NCBI GenBank assembly: GCA_965116935.1
Contig: OZ220737.1
Location: 2,294,001-2,358,000, forward strand
Direction: 5' to 3'
From: VXYL01 sp965116935
GTDB taxonomy: Bacteria; Pseudomonadota; Gammaproteobacteria; Pseudomonadales; Azotimanducaceae
DNA length: 64,000 nucleotides
The translations under genes were made by a program, and so were the position numbers. This document shows, one piece after another, positions 16,303 through 25,368 of the stretch (positions are counted from its first letter, which is position 1; each line of letters opens with the position of its first letter). The notes beneath the pieces are model-generated. The model was not told the DNA's origin, did no database searches, and saw nothing but the letters and a program-made list of their open reading frames with translations.

Positions 16303-17345
16303 TCAAGGTCGTGGTGTGACGATCCGGGATAGGTCGATGCGGTGGTCTCTTCTGCCGTCGGCGGTGTCGAGGTGGGGGAGGTCGGCGGCGCTGACGAGGT
16401 GGGGGGTGCCGGCGGTGTTCCACCAACTCACGCCGATGAGGAAGTCAGTGAGGCCCATCGCCGTCGGTGTCGCCGGCGCTGGCCACGGTTGCCTCGCCGT
16501 ATTCGCTGTCGAAGGGTTCGGACAGTGCATAGGCCGCGCCTTCCTTCACCAATTCCGCAGCCGGCAGTTCGCCGGCGGGCTTGGCAACTACCGCGACCGC
16601 AGAGACGAGGTAGGCGCGGGCGAACGACGCTGCGCCGGAGGTGAACTCGTCATTGAGGCCCACCAACAGGTCCGCAAAGCCATCACCATCGAACTCGATG
16701 GTGGCGATGTGGCCGTTCACCACGCGGGAGGCGAACCAGTCGCGGGAGCGGATGAGGCGTCGCTCCACCCCGCGGCGTCGCGTGGGAAGGCGTCGCGGCC
16801 GTTGGCCACGCCGTCGCCGTCCGCGTCTCGGGTTGCGTCTGCATCGAGGGGGAAGGCATCGGTCGCATCCAGAATGCCGTCGCCATCGTCGTCGGTGTCG
16901 GCATTGTCTCCCGCGCCGTCGCCGTCGGTGTCCACGCTCGCGTCGACTGGCAGATCGTCCTCCGCGGGCAGATCGTCCTCTGAATCCACCACCCCGTCGT
17001 TGTCTGCCGCCGCGACGATGTGCCGGCCGGCCAGCAGCCAGACGCCGGCATCGATGTCCGTGGCGGTGGAAGCCGTGCTCCTAGGGCGTGTTCACACTAT
17101 GCGCTCACACAATCCATTGGACGGCGTGGCCTTTGGAGGGAAGGCATTCTGCCTTCCCTGCACGCCGATAGGCGTGCCTGACGGCACGCAGGGAAGGCAG
17201 AATGCCTTCCCTCCAAAGGCGGCCTCGTTCTCGATCGGTTGCGCTGGGACTTTGGTAACTGTCGCCGGTTGATTCAAGGTAGTTTTCGGTGACCAGAACG
17301 CTAGTGTGAACACGCCCTAGCACGGTCGCGGCTCGCCTCGCCGGT
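16303..17345 (-). pseudogene. Scrambled partial copy of the giant FG-GAP/TSP3 gene
   Basis: Read on the minus strand, this is a patchwork of pieces of the gene at 18449-24094. 16303-16757 matches its 3' end (18449-18904) through the stop codon, with one extra base near 16459 that breaks the frame. 16758-16920 matches a type 3 repeat block (~20105-20275), ~16920-17000 a piece near 20440-20500, and ~17005-17080 plus 17321-17345 the region near 21305-21425. The order is kept but the pieces between are missing, and a 240-bp MITE (17081-17320) sits inside. It has no start codon and cannot make a working protein. Confidence 0.82.
17081..17320. mobile_element. 240-bp MITE with 19-bp perfect terminal inverted repeats, CTAG ends
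   Basis: CTAGGGCGTGTTCACACTA (17081-17099) is repeated exactly in reverse complement at 17302-17320. The element interrupts a segment whose uninterrupted paralogue is at ~21390, so it is a real insertion. The outer CTAG on both sides may be a 4-bp target duplication. There is no coding capacity. The centre holds a large hairpin built from two inverted copies of the GGAGGGAAGGCATTCTGCC repeat (17134-17160 and 17190-17217). CTAG-targeting fits IS5-type elements; the parent IS is not in the window. Confidence 0.8.
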
Positions 17346-17473
17346 GAGTTTCCAGAACCCGTTGCGTCAACCTCGAACGCCGCGACATCAATGTCCCTTA
17401 CCCACGCCGACGACGCCCGAAACTTCCATTTTTCGGGCTCATATCTGCATTGGAATGGACGCGGCACCGTGCG

Positions 17474-17866
17474 TCAGGCTGAGAGTGTCTCGATGTCCCG
17501 GCAGCGCAGCAGTCGTCTGTCCGCGGTCGCCAGTGTCAGCCCATAGACCTTGGCGGTCGCCGCAATGAACCGATCGGCCGGGTCACGGTGCGGCACATCG
17601 ATGGTGCCGCTCGCGACCGCCACGTCGAACGTCAAGGGCGCTTCGACGACGGGACTCGATGCGAGCGCCTCCCGCAACCAGGATGCAGCCTCTTCTTCAA
17701 CGGCAATGCGGCCCTTCTCGACAAGGAGCATGGCTTCCCAGACGCTGACCGGCGAAAGGTGATGCTGCGCTCCCGGCGCGCCGATGGCTTCGAGGCCATC
17801 GGCCGAGAGCCGTTCAGGCTCAAGCAGGCTCCACAGCCAGACATGCGTGTCTAGCAGGAGGGACAA
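17474..17866 (-). CDS. PIN-domain toxin, VapC-like
   Basis: 130 residues. 'MSLLLDTHVWLWSLLEPE' carries the first catalytic Asp and the D-T-H-x-W form of this PIN clade. 'LSPVSVWEAMLLVEKGRI' has the second acidic residue, 'HRDPADRFIAATA' the third and fourth, and 'TLATADRRLLRCRDIETLSA' closes the fold. It follows the Phd/YefM-type antitoxin gene by six bases. Predicted Mg2+-dependent ribonuclease. The pair lies between the FG-GAP gene and its broken 3' copy. Confidence 0.9.
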   Translation of the reverse strand: MSLLLDTHVWLWSLLEPERLSADGLEAIGAPGAQHHLSPVSVWEAMLLVEKGRIAVEEEAASWLREALASSPVVEAPLTFDVAVASGTIDVPHRDPADRFIAATAKVYGLTLATADRRLLRCRDIETLSA

Positions 17867-17872
17867 CGCGCG

Positions 17873-18118
17873 CTACCGATCGAGGTCCGTCAGAACCTCC
17901 CAGTCGTCCGGCGTGCCGGCAGGTTCCACGAGATCGCCCTTGATGGATCCCTTCTCCCGCATGATGCCGAGCCAGTCTGCGGCGTCGCGGGCGGGCGGCA
18001 CGATCTGCGCAACCGGCTTGCCGAATCGCGTGACTAGGACGGGACGGCCCGTCTGTCCGACACGTGCGAGTACCGCGAGGCAGGTCGCCTTGAACTTCGA
18101 GATCCTGATCTCTTCCAT
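17873..18118 (-). CDS. Phd/YefM-type antitoxin
   Basis: 81 residues from ATG 18118. 'MEEIRISKFKATCLAVLARV' followed by 'GRPVLVTRFGKPVAQIVP' is the standard Phd/YefM fold that binds DNA as a dimer. The C-terminal 'WEVLTDLDR' would contact the PIN toxin. An in-frame ATG ten codons upstream (18148), preceded by GGAAGG, is an alternative start. First gene of the pair with the downstream toxin; autorepression is expected from the family. Confidence 0.87.
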   Translation of the reverse strand: MEEIRISKFKATCLAVLARVGQTGRPVLVTRFGKPVAQIVPPARDAADWLGIMREKGSIKGDLVEPAGTPDDWEVLTDLDR

Positions 18119-18448
18119 GCCGCCAACGATACCATGGTCAAAAACCATAGTCGAATCATCCTTCCCTCTCTGTGGTTCCTGAGCAAGCGGCCTTGTATGG
18201 GCTGGCGACCGCGTCTTGGCACAGCCCGGCACCCTTGCCTGTCTGGGTAGTGCGATGCAAGTTTCCACCTCGGCGGGGACGCCTAGCTTAGCTATAGCTG
18301 GCTAGCCGCCCGGACGGCAGGGATCAGGGCACCCTCTTCCCGTGAGACTGAGCTCCTTGGGCGGGAGCAGGATGCTGCGTTTCTTGTGCGTCAGCGACTC
18401 CCCGTCCTCTCGGTTGGGGGGCGGACTTCAGACAGGTACACAGGGTCT

Positions 18449-21400
18449 TCAAGGCCGTGGCGTGACGATCCGGGATAGGTCGATGCGGTGGTCCCTTCTG
18501 CCGTCGGCGGCGTCGAGGTGGGGAAGGTCGGCGGCGCTGACGAGGTATGCCGTGCCGGCGGTGTTCCACCAGCTTACGCCGATGAGGAAGTCGGTGAGGC
18601 CATCGCCGTCGATATCGCCGGCGCTGGCCACGGTTGCCTCGCCGTATTCGCTGTCGAAGGGTTCGGACAGTGCATAGGCCGCGCCTTCCTTCACCAAATC
18701 GGCAACCGGCAATTCGCCGGGTGGTTTGGCAACCACCCGAGCGGCGGAGACGAGATAGGCGCGCGCGAACGGCGCCGCGCCGGAGGTGAACTCGTCATTC
18801 AGGCCCACCAAGAGGTCCGCAAAGCCATCACCATCGAACTCGATGGTGGCGATGTGGCCGTTCACCACGCGGGGAGCGAACCAGTCGCGGGAGCGGGTGA
18901 TGCGCCAGCTCCCTGCGCGGGTGCCGACGTTCTCGCTGACGATCACGCCGTCGCGCTCGCCGTCGGCGCGGTCGAGTCGGGCGAGGTTGGGGCGGGTACC
19001 GAGAACCACGTTGGCGACCGCGCCGCTGTCTTGCGTGAAGACGAGGTCTGGCTGGCCGTCGCCGTTCACGTCGCCGGTGGCGACGCCTTGACCGACGTGT
19101 TCACCGCCGGCCTTGCCGACGATCTTCCATGAATGGGTGTCGTCAGCGATGCCGCCAAGCTCGACCTGACTGGCGGAGAAGTCGCGGCTGCCGACGAGAT
19201 AGACCGCGCCGTTGTTGCGCCGGTCGGCGTCGAAGCCGAACGCCGCGATGACCACGTCCGCCTCGCCGTCGCCATCGAAGTCGGCAGAACTCAAGGAGTT
19301 GCCGGCCGAGTCGCGTTCGCGTTCGCCGACAAAGCGCCGCGTGACGTGGTTCGACATCGAGATCTCGCCATCGGCATTGCCGTCGCTGCCGTCGAGTGCG
19401 GCGAGACCCGGCGAGGCAATGAGGTGTGTCGTGCCGGGTTCGTCGCCGACTCCCCGCCCAGGCTGGCCGATCATCAGGCGCGCGCCGGGAACGTCGACCA
19501 GACTGCACCCCATGCAGGCGCCCCAGCCGCCGGTTAGCTTCCAGGACCCCGTGCGAACGGTGAGTTCGCCGAGATTGACCTCGCCGTCCACCATACCGTC
19601 GGCAGCGTCCGCGGCGGCGAGGTTGGTTGCCGACACTAGATATACGCCGCCCACCAGCTCGGCGGCCCCCACCCCGAACTCGCTGACGCCATCGCCGTCG
19701 AGGTCGCCCACAGGCGCGAGCGCGCTGCCTGCGGCAAGGCCCTCCTCGCCGACGAGCTTCCACGAGTTTGGCTGCGCCGCGATACGGGAGACATCGATGT
19801 GCCCGTCGCGCAAGCCATCGGCCGCATCTGCACTCGCGAGGTCTTGGCTGGAAAGGACATACACCGCGCCCCACTCGTCGTGCATCGATGCACCGAGCAG
19901 CACTTCCGGCCGGCCGTCGCCGTCGAGGTCGCCGGCGGAGGCGACACTCACGCCGAGCCGGTCGTTGCCGGCTTCCGGCTCGAAGCGATAGGAAGTGAAC
20001 GAGGTTCGGGTCGGGTCGGTCGGGAACAGGTCCTCGTCGTCGGCCACACCGTCGTTGTCATCATCGGTGTCCGCGTTGTCGCCCACACCATCGGCGTCGG
20101 CGTCGCTCCACTCGTCGGCGTCGCGCGGGAAGGCATCGCGGCCGTTGGCCACGCCGTCGCCATCCGCGTCTCGGGTGGCGGCCGCATCGAGGGGGAAGGC
20201 ATCGGTTGCATCCGGAATGCCGTCGCCATCGTCGTCGGTGTCGGCATTGTCGCCCACGCCGTCGCCGTCGGTGTCTGCCTGTTCGGCAGCGTCTCGCGGG
20301 AAGGCGTCGGCGTTGTCGCCCACGCCATCGCCGTCGCTGTCGACGGATTCGGCGGCATCGAGCGGGAAGGCGTCATCGCGATCAAGCACGCCGTCGTTGT
20401 CGTCGTCCCTGTCGGCGCGGTTGCCGCGACCGTCGCCATCCGTGTCCACGCTTTCCCTCGCGTTGATGGGCAGATCGTCCTCCGAGTCCGCCACCCCGTC
20501 GTTGTCGTCGTCGGGGTCGATGCGGTTCGGCAAGCCGTCGTCGTCCGTGTCGCGAGGGCGCGGATCGTCTGCATCGGCGATGCCGTCGCCGTCGTCATCC
20601 GCGTCGGCGTTGTCGCCGATGCCATCGCCGTCGGTATCGAATGCTTCGGCCACGTCTTCGGGAAAGACATCCGCCTCATCGCCGACGAAGTCGCCGTCGA
20701 TGTCGCTCCATTCGGTCGGATCGAGGGGGAAGGCATCGGACACGTCCGGAACGCCGTCGTCATCGTCGTCCGTGTCGAGCGGGTTGGCCGTGCCGTCGCC
20801 GTCCGTGTCGCCGGCGAAGTTGCCAAGATGCAGTGCTCGATTGTGCTTGCGGTCGGCGCGGTCGAGGGCCGGCAAGTCCGCCGCCAGCAGGAGATAGGCG
20901 AGCCCCGGCCCGAAGCTGTCAGCGCCACCGGGGGCACCGAGCAACAGGTCGTTCTCGCCGTCGCCGTCCGCATCGCCGATCGGCGCGACCATGCTGCCCA
21001 GGCGGTCCGTCGAGCTGGCGCCCCGCACGCGCCACGAATGTCGGCGCGCCAAGGCGCCGGTGGGATCGACAAAGCCGTCGAGATCGTCCACGCCGTCGGC
21101 CGCGGCGAGCTTTGCGCCAGACATCAGCCACACGGTCCCGAAGCCCCACGGCCGCGTCGTGATGACCACCGGATGGCCGTCCCCATACAGCTCGTCTGCG
21201 AGCCAGTAGCGCCCGCCGCGTGGCAACTCCCAGGAGTTTGGTCGCCATGTCACCCGGCCGAGGTCGATTACGCCGTCGGTGGTGCCGTCGCCGGCGTCTG
21301 CGGAAGCGAGGTCTGCCGTCGCGACGATGTGCCGGCCGGCCAACAGCCACACGCCGGCGTCGGTGTCCGTGGCAGCGGAAACTGAGCCCCCGGCACGGTC

Positions 21401-24094
21401 GCGGCTCGCCTCGCCGGTGAGTTTCCAGGACCCAGCAATTTCGGCTACGCGGCCTAGCGCAATGGAGCGATCGGCCTTGCCGTCGGCGGCATCGGCATCG
21501 CTGAGGCCACGACTCGACACGAGGTAAGCGGCGCCGGCCTCGGCGCGACCGTCTTCAATCCGATGGGATGCACCGATCAACGCTTCCGGCTTGCCGTCGC
21601 CGTCGATGTCTGGCACGAAGGCCACGGCCGCCCCGGCGGCGTCTCCACGCGCCTCGCCCGTGAGTTGCCAGTTGCCTGGCTCGCTTACGAGATGGTCGAT
21701 TCCGATGCTGCCATCGGTGTCGCCGGCGTCGGCAGCGGCAAGTCGTTCTGTGGAGAGTAGATACGCTGCGCCGGGAGCCCGCCTTGGCGCGGCCTCGGTG
21801 CGCACCGGGGCACCGACGAGCATGTGGAAGTTGCCGTCGTCGCCGGTTGCCGCGAACGCTACGCTGGCGCCGAGGCGGGCGCGGGTGGTGGCGCCGCGAA
21901 TCACCCACGATGCGGGCTCGGTGCCAATCTCGGCGAGTGACACGGTGCGGTCGCTGCTGCCATCGGCGGCGTCGGCGGCCGCGAGGTCTGTGCCCGAGAC
22001 GAAGTACAGGCCGCCGCAAGCGCGCCCACGGGTCGCACACCGTTGTCCCGGCGCGCCGATCAGCACGTCGGCGATGCCATCGCCGTCCATGTCGCCGGCG
22101 CTGGCGACACTCGCGCCGGCCTCGGCACCCGCCGTGGCGCCCTCGATGCGCCAGGAGGCGTCGCTAGATGCGATGTGGTGGAGGTGAATGCGGCGATCGG
22201 CGGTGCCGTCGGCGGCATCGAGCGCGGCAAGGTCCGATTTGGCAACAAAATAGACGGCGCCAGCGTCGGTGGCGGCGCCAGCATCGAAGCCCGGTGCGGT
22301 CACGACGACGACGCTGTCGTCGCCGGCGAGGCCGGTGCCGAGCAGGTCGCCCTTCTGCTCGCCCACGAACAGCCAGGAAGCAAGCTCGGATCGCGTTGCA
22401 TCTGCCGGGAAAAGGTCGAGCTCGTCCTCCACACCGTCGCCATCGGCATCGAGGTCAGCCCTGTCACCGGCTTCGTCGCCATCGGTGTCGGCGAACTCGG
22501 TTGCGTCCTGAGGAAACGCGTCCGCGTTGTCGCCTACACCGTCACCATCGCTGTCGACGGACTCGGTGGGGTCTTCGGGAAAGGCGTCGGCGTTGTCGCC
22601 CACGCCGTCGCCGTCGCTGTCGGCCGTCTCGCTCGCATCTTCGGGGAATGGGTCGGCGTTGTTGCCGACGCCGTCGCCGTCGCTGTCGTGGGTTTCCGAA
22701 GCATCTCGAGGGAAGGCGTCGATGACGTCGTTGCGGCCGTCGTCGTCGTCGTCGCGGTCGGCGTTGTCGCCGGTGCCGTCGCCGTCGGTGTCCCACCATT
22801 CGTCGGCATCGTTCGGCATGGCGTCCACGGGGTCCACGAAGCCGTCGCGGTCGGCATCCGGCAGGCCCTTGCGATGGGCGGCGATGAGGAAGCGAACGGC
22901 GTCCAAGCTAGTCGCGGAGTCGGAAGCGTCCACCTCGTCGAACTCGGCACCGCACGGCTTCTCTTCCTGGAGGAGACCCGTGCAGTTCAGTTCGGGGTTG
23001 GAGAACACCGGGATACTGACGCCGCCGCTGCCGTAGGACATGGTGGTGTGGAAGTCGCCCTCCACGCCATAGCCGCGAGACCAGCGCCAGGTGCCGAAGT
23101 CGTCCTGCCACACGGAATGGTGCAGGCCCATCAAGTGGCCGAGTTCGTGCGCCAGCGTGCGACCGGAGCAGCGACCGACCACCGTGGCGTACCAGCCGGA
23201 GAGCGCTTGCAACTCCTCCGCACCGAAGTGTCCGCGACCGCGGTAGGCACCCACCGGCGACCAGCCGCAGGAACCCACATCCGCCGGGCTTGAGCGGAAC
23301 ACCACGGTCGCATCGGCCGCGTGGCGTTCGGCCGCCAACCGCACCGTCGCCACATCGACCCTGCTCGATGAATTCTCCTCGTCCTCGATCTCCACCGGAA
23401 CCGCGCCCACCACCCGAAAGCGCATGTCGATCCCGCTGGTGTCGACGATTTCGTTTGCCACAGTAAAGAGGTGCGCGATTCTGGTGGTGGGATTGCGGTA
23501 CTGCTCCTCGTAGCCGGCGCTGTAGAGCACCACCACGTCGACGGTGGATCGGCCTGGCGTGGACTCGGAGTCGTCCGGATCGGTACGGCGCAGCCTTTCG
23601 TTGGCGTCGGCCACGCCATCGCCGTCAGTGTCCTTGAGATAATCGAGGTCGTCCACCCGGAACCGACCGGCGGGATTCACCGGTGCCTCCATCAGCGTCC
23701 GGTCCTGTTCCACCCAGTCGTCGCCTTCGAGTTCCTCAAGCACGAGTTCAAGCGTTCGTTCCTCGGACACATTCACCGCGAACCGCGTCGACGACGCCTT
23801 CCGCGCCAGGCGCCCATTCGCCGGCACCGAGTCCGTGACCTGAACGACGCCGAGCCGATCGTAGTTCCAACTCTCCTCGGGATGCCGCCGCCCTCGAACG
23901 ACGATCCGAAGCGGCGAGCTATTGGTATCCCGAAAACTCCGCACGCCAGCGGCAACCGTGAGCCGCTCCCCAGTCCCCACCACCCGGCACGGGCACTCGA
24001 GATACAGCTCCTCGCCATTCCCCCACGCCAACTGCGCCCCGGCGCAAGCAAGCGCAAGCAACGCGAACGCACTGCGTTGGACTGCGCTGTTCAT
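18449..24094 (-). CDS. Giant secreted metzincin protease with thrombospondin type 3 and FG-GAP repeats
   Basis: 1881 residues. Signal peptide MNSAVQRSAFALLALACAG, cleaved near residue 26. Residues ~175-440 hold a zinc metalloprotease: 'LAHELGHLMGLHHS' (HExxHxxGxxH, ~315) and a Met-turn 'TTMSYGSGG' (~350), a reprolysin-like metzincin. Residues ~420-565 and ~1090-1365 are two blocks of Asp-rich calcium-binding type 3 repeats ('DSDGDGVGDNADAFPEDP' and many relatives). Residues ~565-1085 and ~1370-1880 are FG-GAP/integrin-alpha-like beta-propeller repeats ('ASAGDMDGDGIADVLIGAPG'). Expected to be an extracellular, calcium-stabilised adhesive protease. No sortase or type IX tail seen. Its 3' end is duplicated at 16303. 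Confidence 0.9.
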   Translation of the reverse strand: MNSAVQRSAFALLALACAGAQLAWGNGEELYLECPCRVVGTGERLTVAAGVRSFRDTNSSPLRIVVRGRRHPEESWNYDRLGVVQVTDSVPANGRLARKASSTRFAVNVSEERTLELVLEELEGDDWVEQDRTLMEAPVNPAGRFRVDDLDYLKDTDGDGVADANERLRRTDPDDSESTPGRSTVDVVVLYSAGYEEQYRNPTTRIAHLFTVANEIVDTSGIDMRFRVVGAVPVEIEDEENSSSRVDVATVRLAAERHAADATVVFRSSPADVGSCGWSPVGAYRGRGHFGAEELQALSGWYATVVGRCSGRTLAHELGHLMGLHHSVWQDDFGTWRWSRGYGVEGDFHTTMSYGSGGVSIPVFSNPELNCTGLLQEEKPCGAEFDEVDASDSATSLDAVRFLIAAHRKGLPDADRDGFVDPVDAMPNDADEWWDTDGDGTGDNADRDDDDDGRNDVIDAFPRDASETHDSDGDGVGNNADPFPEDASETADSDGDGVGDNADAFPEDPTESVDSDGDGVGDNADAFPQDATEFADTDGDEAGDRADLDADGDGVEDELDLFPADATRSELASWLFVGEQKGDLLGTGLAGDDSVVVVTAPGFDAGAATDAGAVYFVAKSDLAALDAADGTADRRIHLHHIASSDASWRIEGATAGAEAGASVASAGDMDGDGIADVLIGAPGQRCATRGRACGGLYFVSGTDLAAADAADGSSDRTVSLAEIGTEPASWVIRGATTRARLGASVAFAATGDDGNFHMLVGAPVRTEAAPRRAPGAAYLLSTERLAAADAGDTDGSIGIDHLVSEPGNWQLTGEARGDAAGAAVAFVPDIDGDGKPEALIGASHRIEDGRAEAGAAYLVSSRGLSDADAADGKADRSIALGRVAEIAGSWKLTGEASRDRAGGSVSAATDTDAGVWLLAGRHIVATADLASADAGDGTTDGVIDLGRVTWRPNSWELPRGGRYWLADELYGDGHPVVITTRPWGFGTVWLMSGAKLAAADGVDDLDGFVDPTGALARRHSWRVRGASSTDRLGSMVAPIGDADGDGENDLLLGAPGGADSFGPGLAYLLLAADLPALDRADRKHNRALHLGNFAGDTDGDGTANPLDTDDDDDGVPDVSDAFPLDPTEWSDIDGDFVGDEADVFPEDVAEAFDTDGDGIGDNADADDDGDGIADADDPRPRDTDDDGLPNRIDPDDDNDGVADSEDDLPINARESVDTDGDGRGNRADRDDDNDGVLDRDDAFPLDAAESVDSDGDGVGDNADAFPRDAAEQADTDGDGVGDNADTDDDGDGIPDATDAFPLDAAATRDADGDGVANGRDAFPRDADEWSDADADGVGDNADTDDDNDGVADDEDLFPTDPTRTSFTSYRFEPEAGNDRLGVSVASAGDLDGDGRPEVLLGASMHDEWGAVYVLSSQDLASADAADGLRDGHIDVSRIAAQPNSWKLVGEEGLAAGSALAPVGDLDGDGVSEFGVGAAELVGGVYLVSATNLAAADAADGMVDGEVNLGELTVRTGSWKLTGGWGACMGCSLVDVPGARLMIGQPGRGVGDEPGTTHLIASPGLAALDGSDGNADGEISMSNHVTRRFVGERERDSAGNSLSSADFDGDGEADVVIAAFGFDADRRNNGAVYLVGSRDFSASQVELGGIADDTHSWKIVGKAGGEHVGQGVATGDVNGDGQPDLVFTQDSGAVANVVLGTRPNLARLDRADGERDGVIVSENVGTRAGSWRITRSRDWFAPRVVNGHIATIEFDGDGFADLLVGLNDEFTSGAAPFARAYLVSAARVVAKPPGELPVADLVKEGAAYALSEPFDSEYGEATVASAGDIDGDGLTDFLIGVSWWNTAGTAYLVSAADLPHLDAADGRRDHRIDLSRIVTPRP

Positions 24095-24138
24095 GGGTCG
24101 TAATCGCCTCCGGGAATCTCACGCCCGCCTCTGTCTTG

Positions 24139-24180
24139 GAGCGAGGGCGTCTCGCCCTCGACACGCGCCGTAAGACGCGT
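24139..24180. repeat. Dispersed palindromic repeat, GAGGGCGTCTCGCCCTC family
   Basis: GAGCGAGGGCGTCTCGCCCTC (from 24139) followed by an imperfect CGCGCC-GTAA-GACGCG hairpin: the same two-hairpin unit as at 5891-5933. Lies just upstream of the giant protease gene. Confidence 0.6.
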
Positions 24181-24224
24181 TGCTGCAACCCAAGCGGAGG
24201 TGAGAGTTGGTCGGTCAAATCTCC

Positions 24225-24275
24225 AAAAATATAAGTAATATTAGGGTGTTACAAATTGGTTCCGCGAATCCGCTA
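24225..24275. other. AT-rich candidate left attachment end of the recombinase module
   Basis: An A/T-rich stretch ('aaaaatataagtaatatta') unlike its GC-rich surroundings, running into TTCCGCGAATCC. A similar AT-rich stretch running into TTCCGCGAGTCC lies in the same orientation at 28977-29020, so the pair may mark the two ends of an integrated element. No precise core repeat longer than ~12 bases is visible, so this is a candidate only. Confidence 0.35.
24256..24274. repeat. Left copy of 19-bp inverted repeat flanking the recombinase gene
   Basis: TTGGTTCCGCGAATCCGCT here is the exact reverse complement of 25553-25571. It ends three bases before the recombinase stop codon. A perfect 19-bp inverted pair around a tyrosine recombinase gene suggests recombinase binding sites or ends of an invertible or mobile unit. 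Confidence 0.7.
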
Positions 24276-24276
24276 T

Positions 24277-25368
24277 TCAGGAACCTACCACGGCCTTTTC
24301 GATGCGTGCAAGCATTTTCTCGAACTTTTTCGACGCCCTTCGCTGCCGCCTCGACTCCTTCCGTGCCCACCTTGGCGCACGCTTGGCGGCGCTGGCCTTG
24401 CCGCGCGGGTGGGGGCGGCTACCGCGACCGCCAGGTTCGACGCCGTAGCGAAACCGAGCCATCGGTCCCAGCGCCGCGTCCTGCGCGCGCACATAGCCCA
24501 CCATCGTCTCCACGCGACTCCACCGGCCCGCCTCCATCAGATCCTCTGTGGTGGCGCCGCGGTCCCGCAGCGACTGCGCGGAGCCCACCCGCAGCGAGTG
24601 GCCGGACACCCGTCCCTCGATCCCGGCGTCCGCCGCGCGCCGCTTGACGATGTCCCGCATGCTGCGCGCCGACAGCCGGGTGTCCCCAACGCGCCCTGCC
24701 TTGTTGACCGGACGGAACACGGGCCCTTCGCCGATCCCCGCCGCATCGAGCCATTCGCGCGCCAGCCGCGCCGTGTCCGGCCCGCAAGGGAACACGGCGC
24801 CCCTGCCCTCCTGGTCCGTCTTGCTGCGCCGGATCGTCACCAGCATCCTCCCCTCCGAGAAGGCCAGGTCCGCAACGTCCAGCGCCTCCGCCTCGGACAC
24901 CCGCAGCAGGCCGTCGGACATGATCCGGATCAGCAGCGCATCGCGCTTCCCGCGAACGTTGCCGCAGCCCTCCGCCAGGTCCGCCATGCGGTCGGAGTCC
25001 TCCCACCCGATGCCCACCACCTGGCCCGGACCCCGCCCCGCGCCGTCGCGCCGGTAGGCGGACAGGGCGTCCTTGGTACGCGTTCCGGCCGGCGACGCGG
25101 CGCCCTCGCGCCTTGCCCGGTCCTTCGCTGCGGCGACCGCGGTTGCCGCCGACGCCGGCGCCAGTCCGCGGTCGAACAGCGCCCCGAGGTACTCGGCCAG
25201 CGACTCGTCCGTGACGGGCCTGCCTTCGAGCCAGCCGTCGAGGCGGAGGAGCGCGCGCCCGTAGGTGTCCCGCGTCCCCGGCGCAAGGCGCTGCTCCGCC
25301 AGCGGCGTTGGCTTCGTCCCGCTGCCGTAGTTGTACTGGGCGCTGTCTGTTCTCGTTCTCATGGCCAT
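24277..25368 (-). CDS. Tyrosine recombinase / site-specific integrase
   Basis: 363 residues from ATG 25368 (MAMRTRTDSAQYNYG). The open frame continues upstream through the inverted repeat but lacks homology there. N-terminal SAM-like core-binding domain: 'APGTRDTYGRALLRLDGWL', 'LAEYLGALFDRGLAPASAA'. Catalytic domain: Arg I in 'MSDGLLRVSEAEAL', Lys in 'IRRSKTDQEGRG', HxxR in 'SGHSLRVGSAQ', Trp in 'AGRWSRVETM' (His/Trp position), and the nucleophile Tyr in 'MVGYVRAQ'. The tail after it is very basic. It cuts and rejoins DNA through a 3'-phosphotyrosine. It is divergent from a run of small membrane-protein genes; the integron-specific extra helix was not recognised. Confidence 0.92.
   Translation of the reverse strand: MAMRTRTDSAQYNYGSGTKPTPLAEQRLAPGTRDTYGRALLRLDGWLEGRPVTDESLAEYLGALFDRGLAPASAATAVAAAKDRARREGAASPAGTRTKDALSAYRRDGAGRGPGQVVGIGWEDSDRMADLAEGCGNVRGKRDALLIRIMSDGLLRVSEAEALDVADLAFSEGRMLVTIRRSKTDQEGRGAVFPCGPDTARLAREWLDAAGIGEGPVFRPVNKAGRVGDTRLSARSMRDIVKRRAADAGIEGRVSGHSLRVGSAQSLRDRGATTEDLMEAGRWSRVETMVGYVRAQDAALGPMARFRYGVEPGGRGSRPHPRGKASAAKRAPRWARKESRRQRRASKKFEKMLARIEKAVVGS

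Noticed and set aside
19799..23293. Two long plus-strand frames (over 400 codons) opposite the giant protease gene
   Set aside because: Val/Ala-rich shadows of the Asp-Gly-Asp repeats read backwards.
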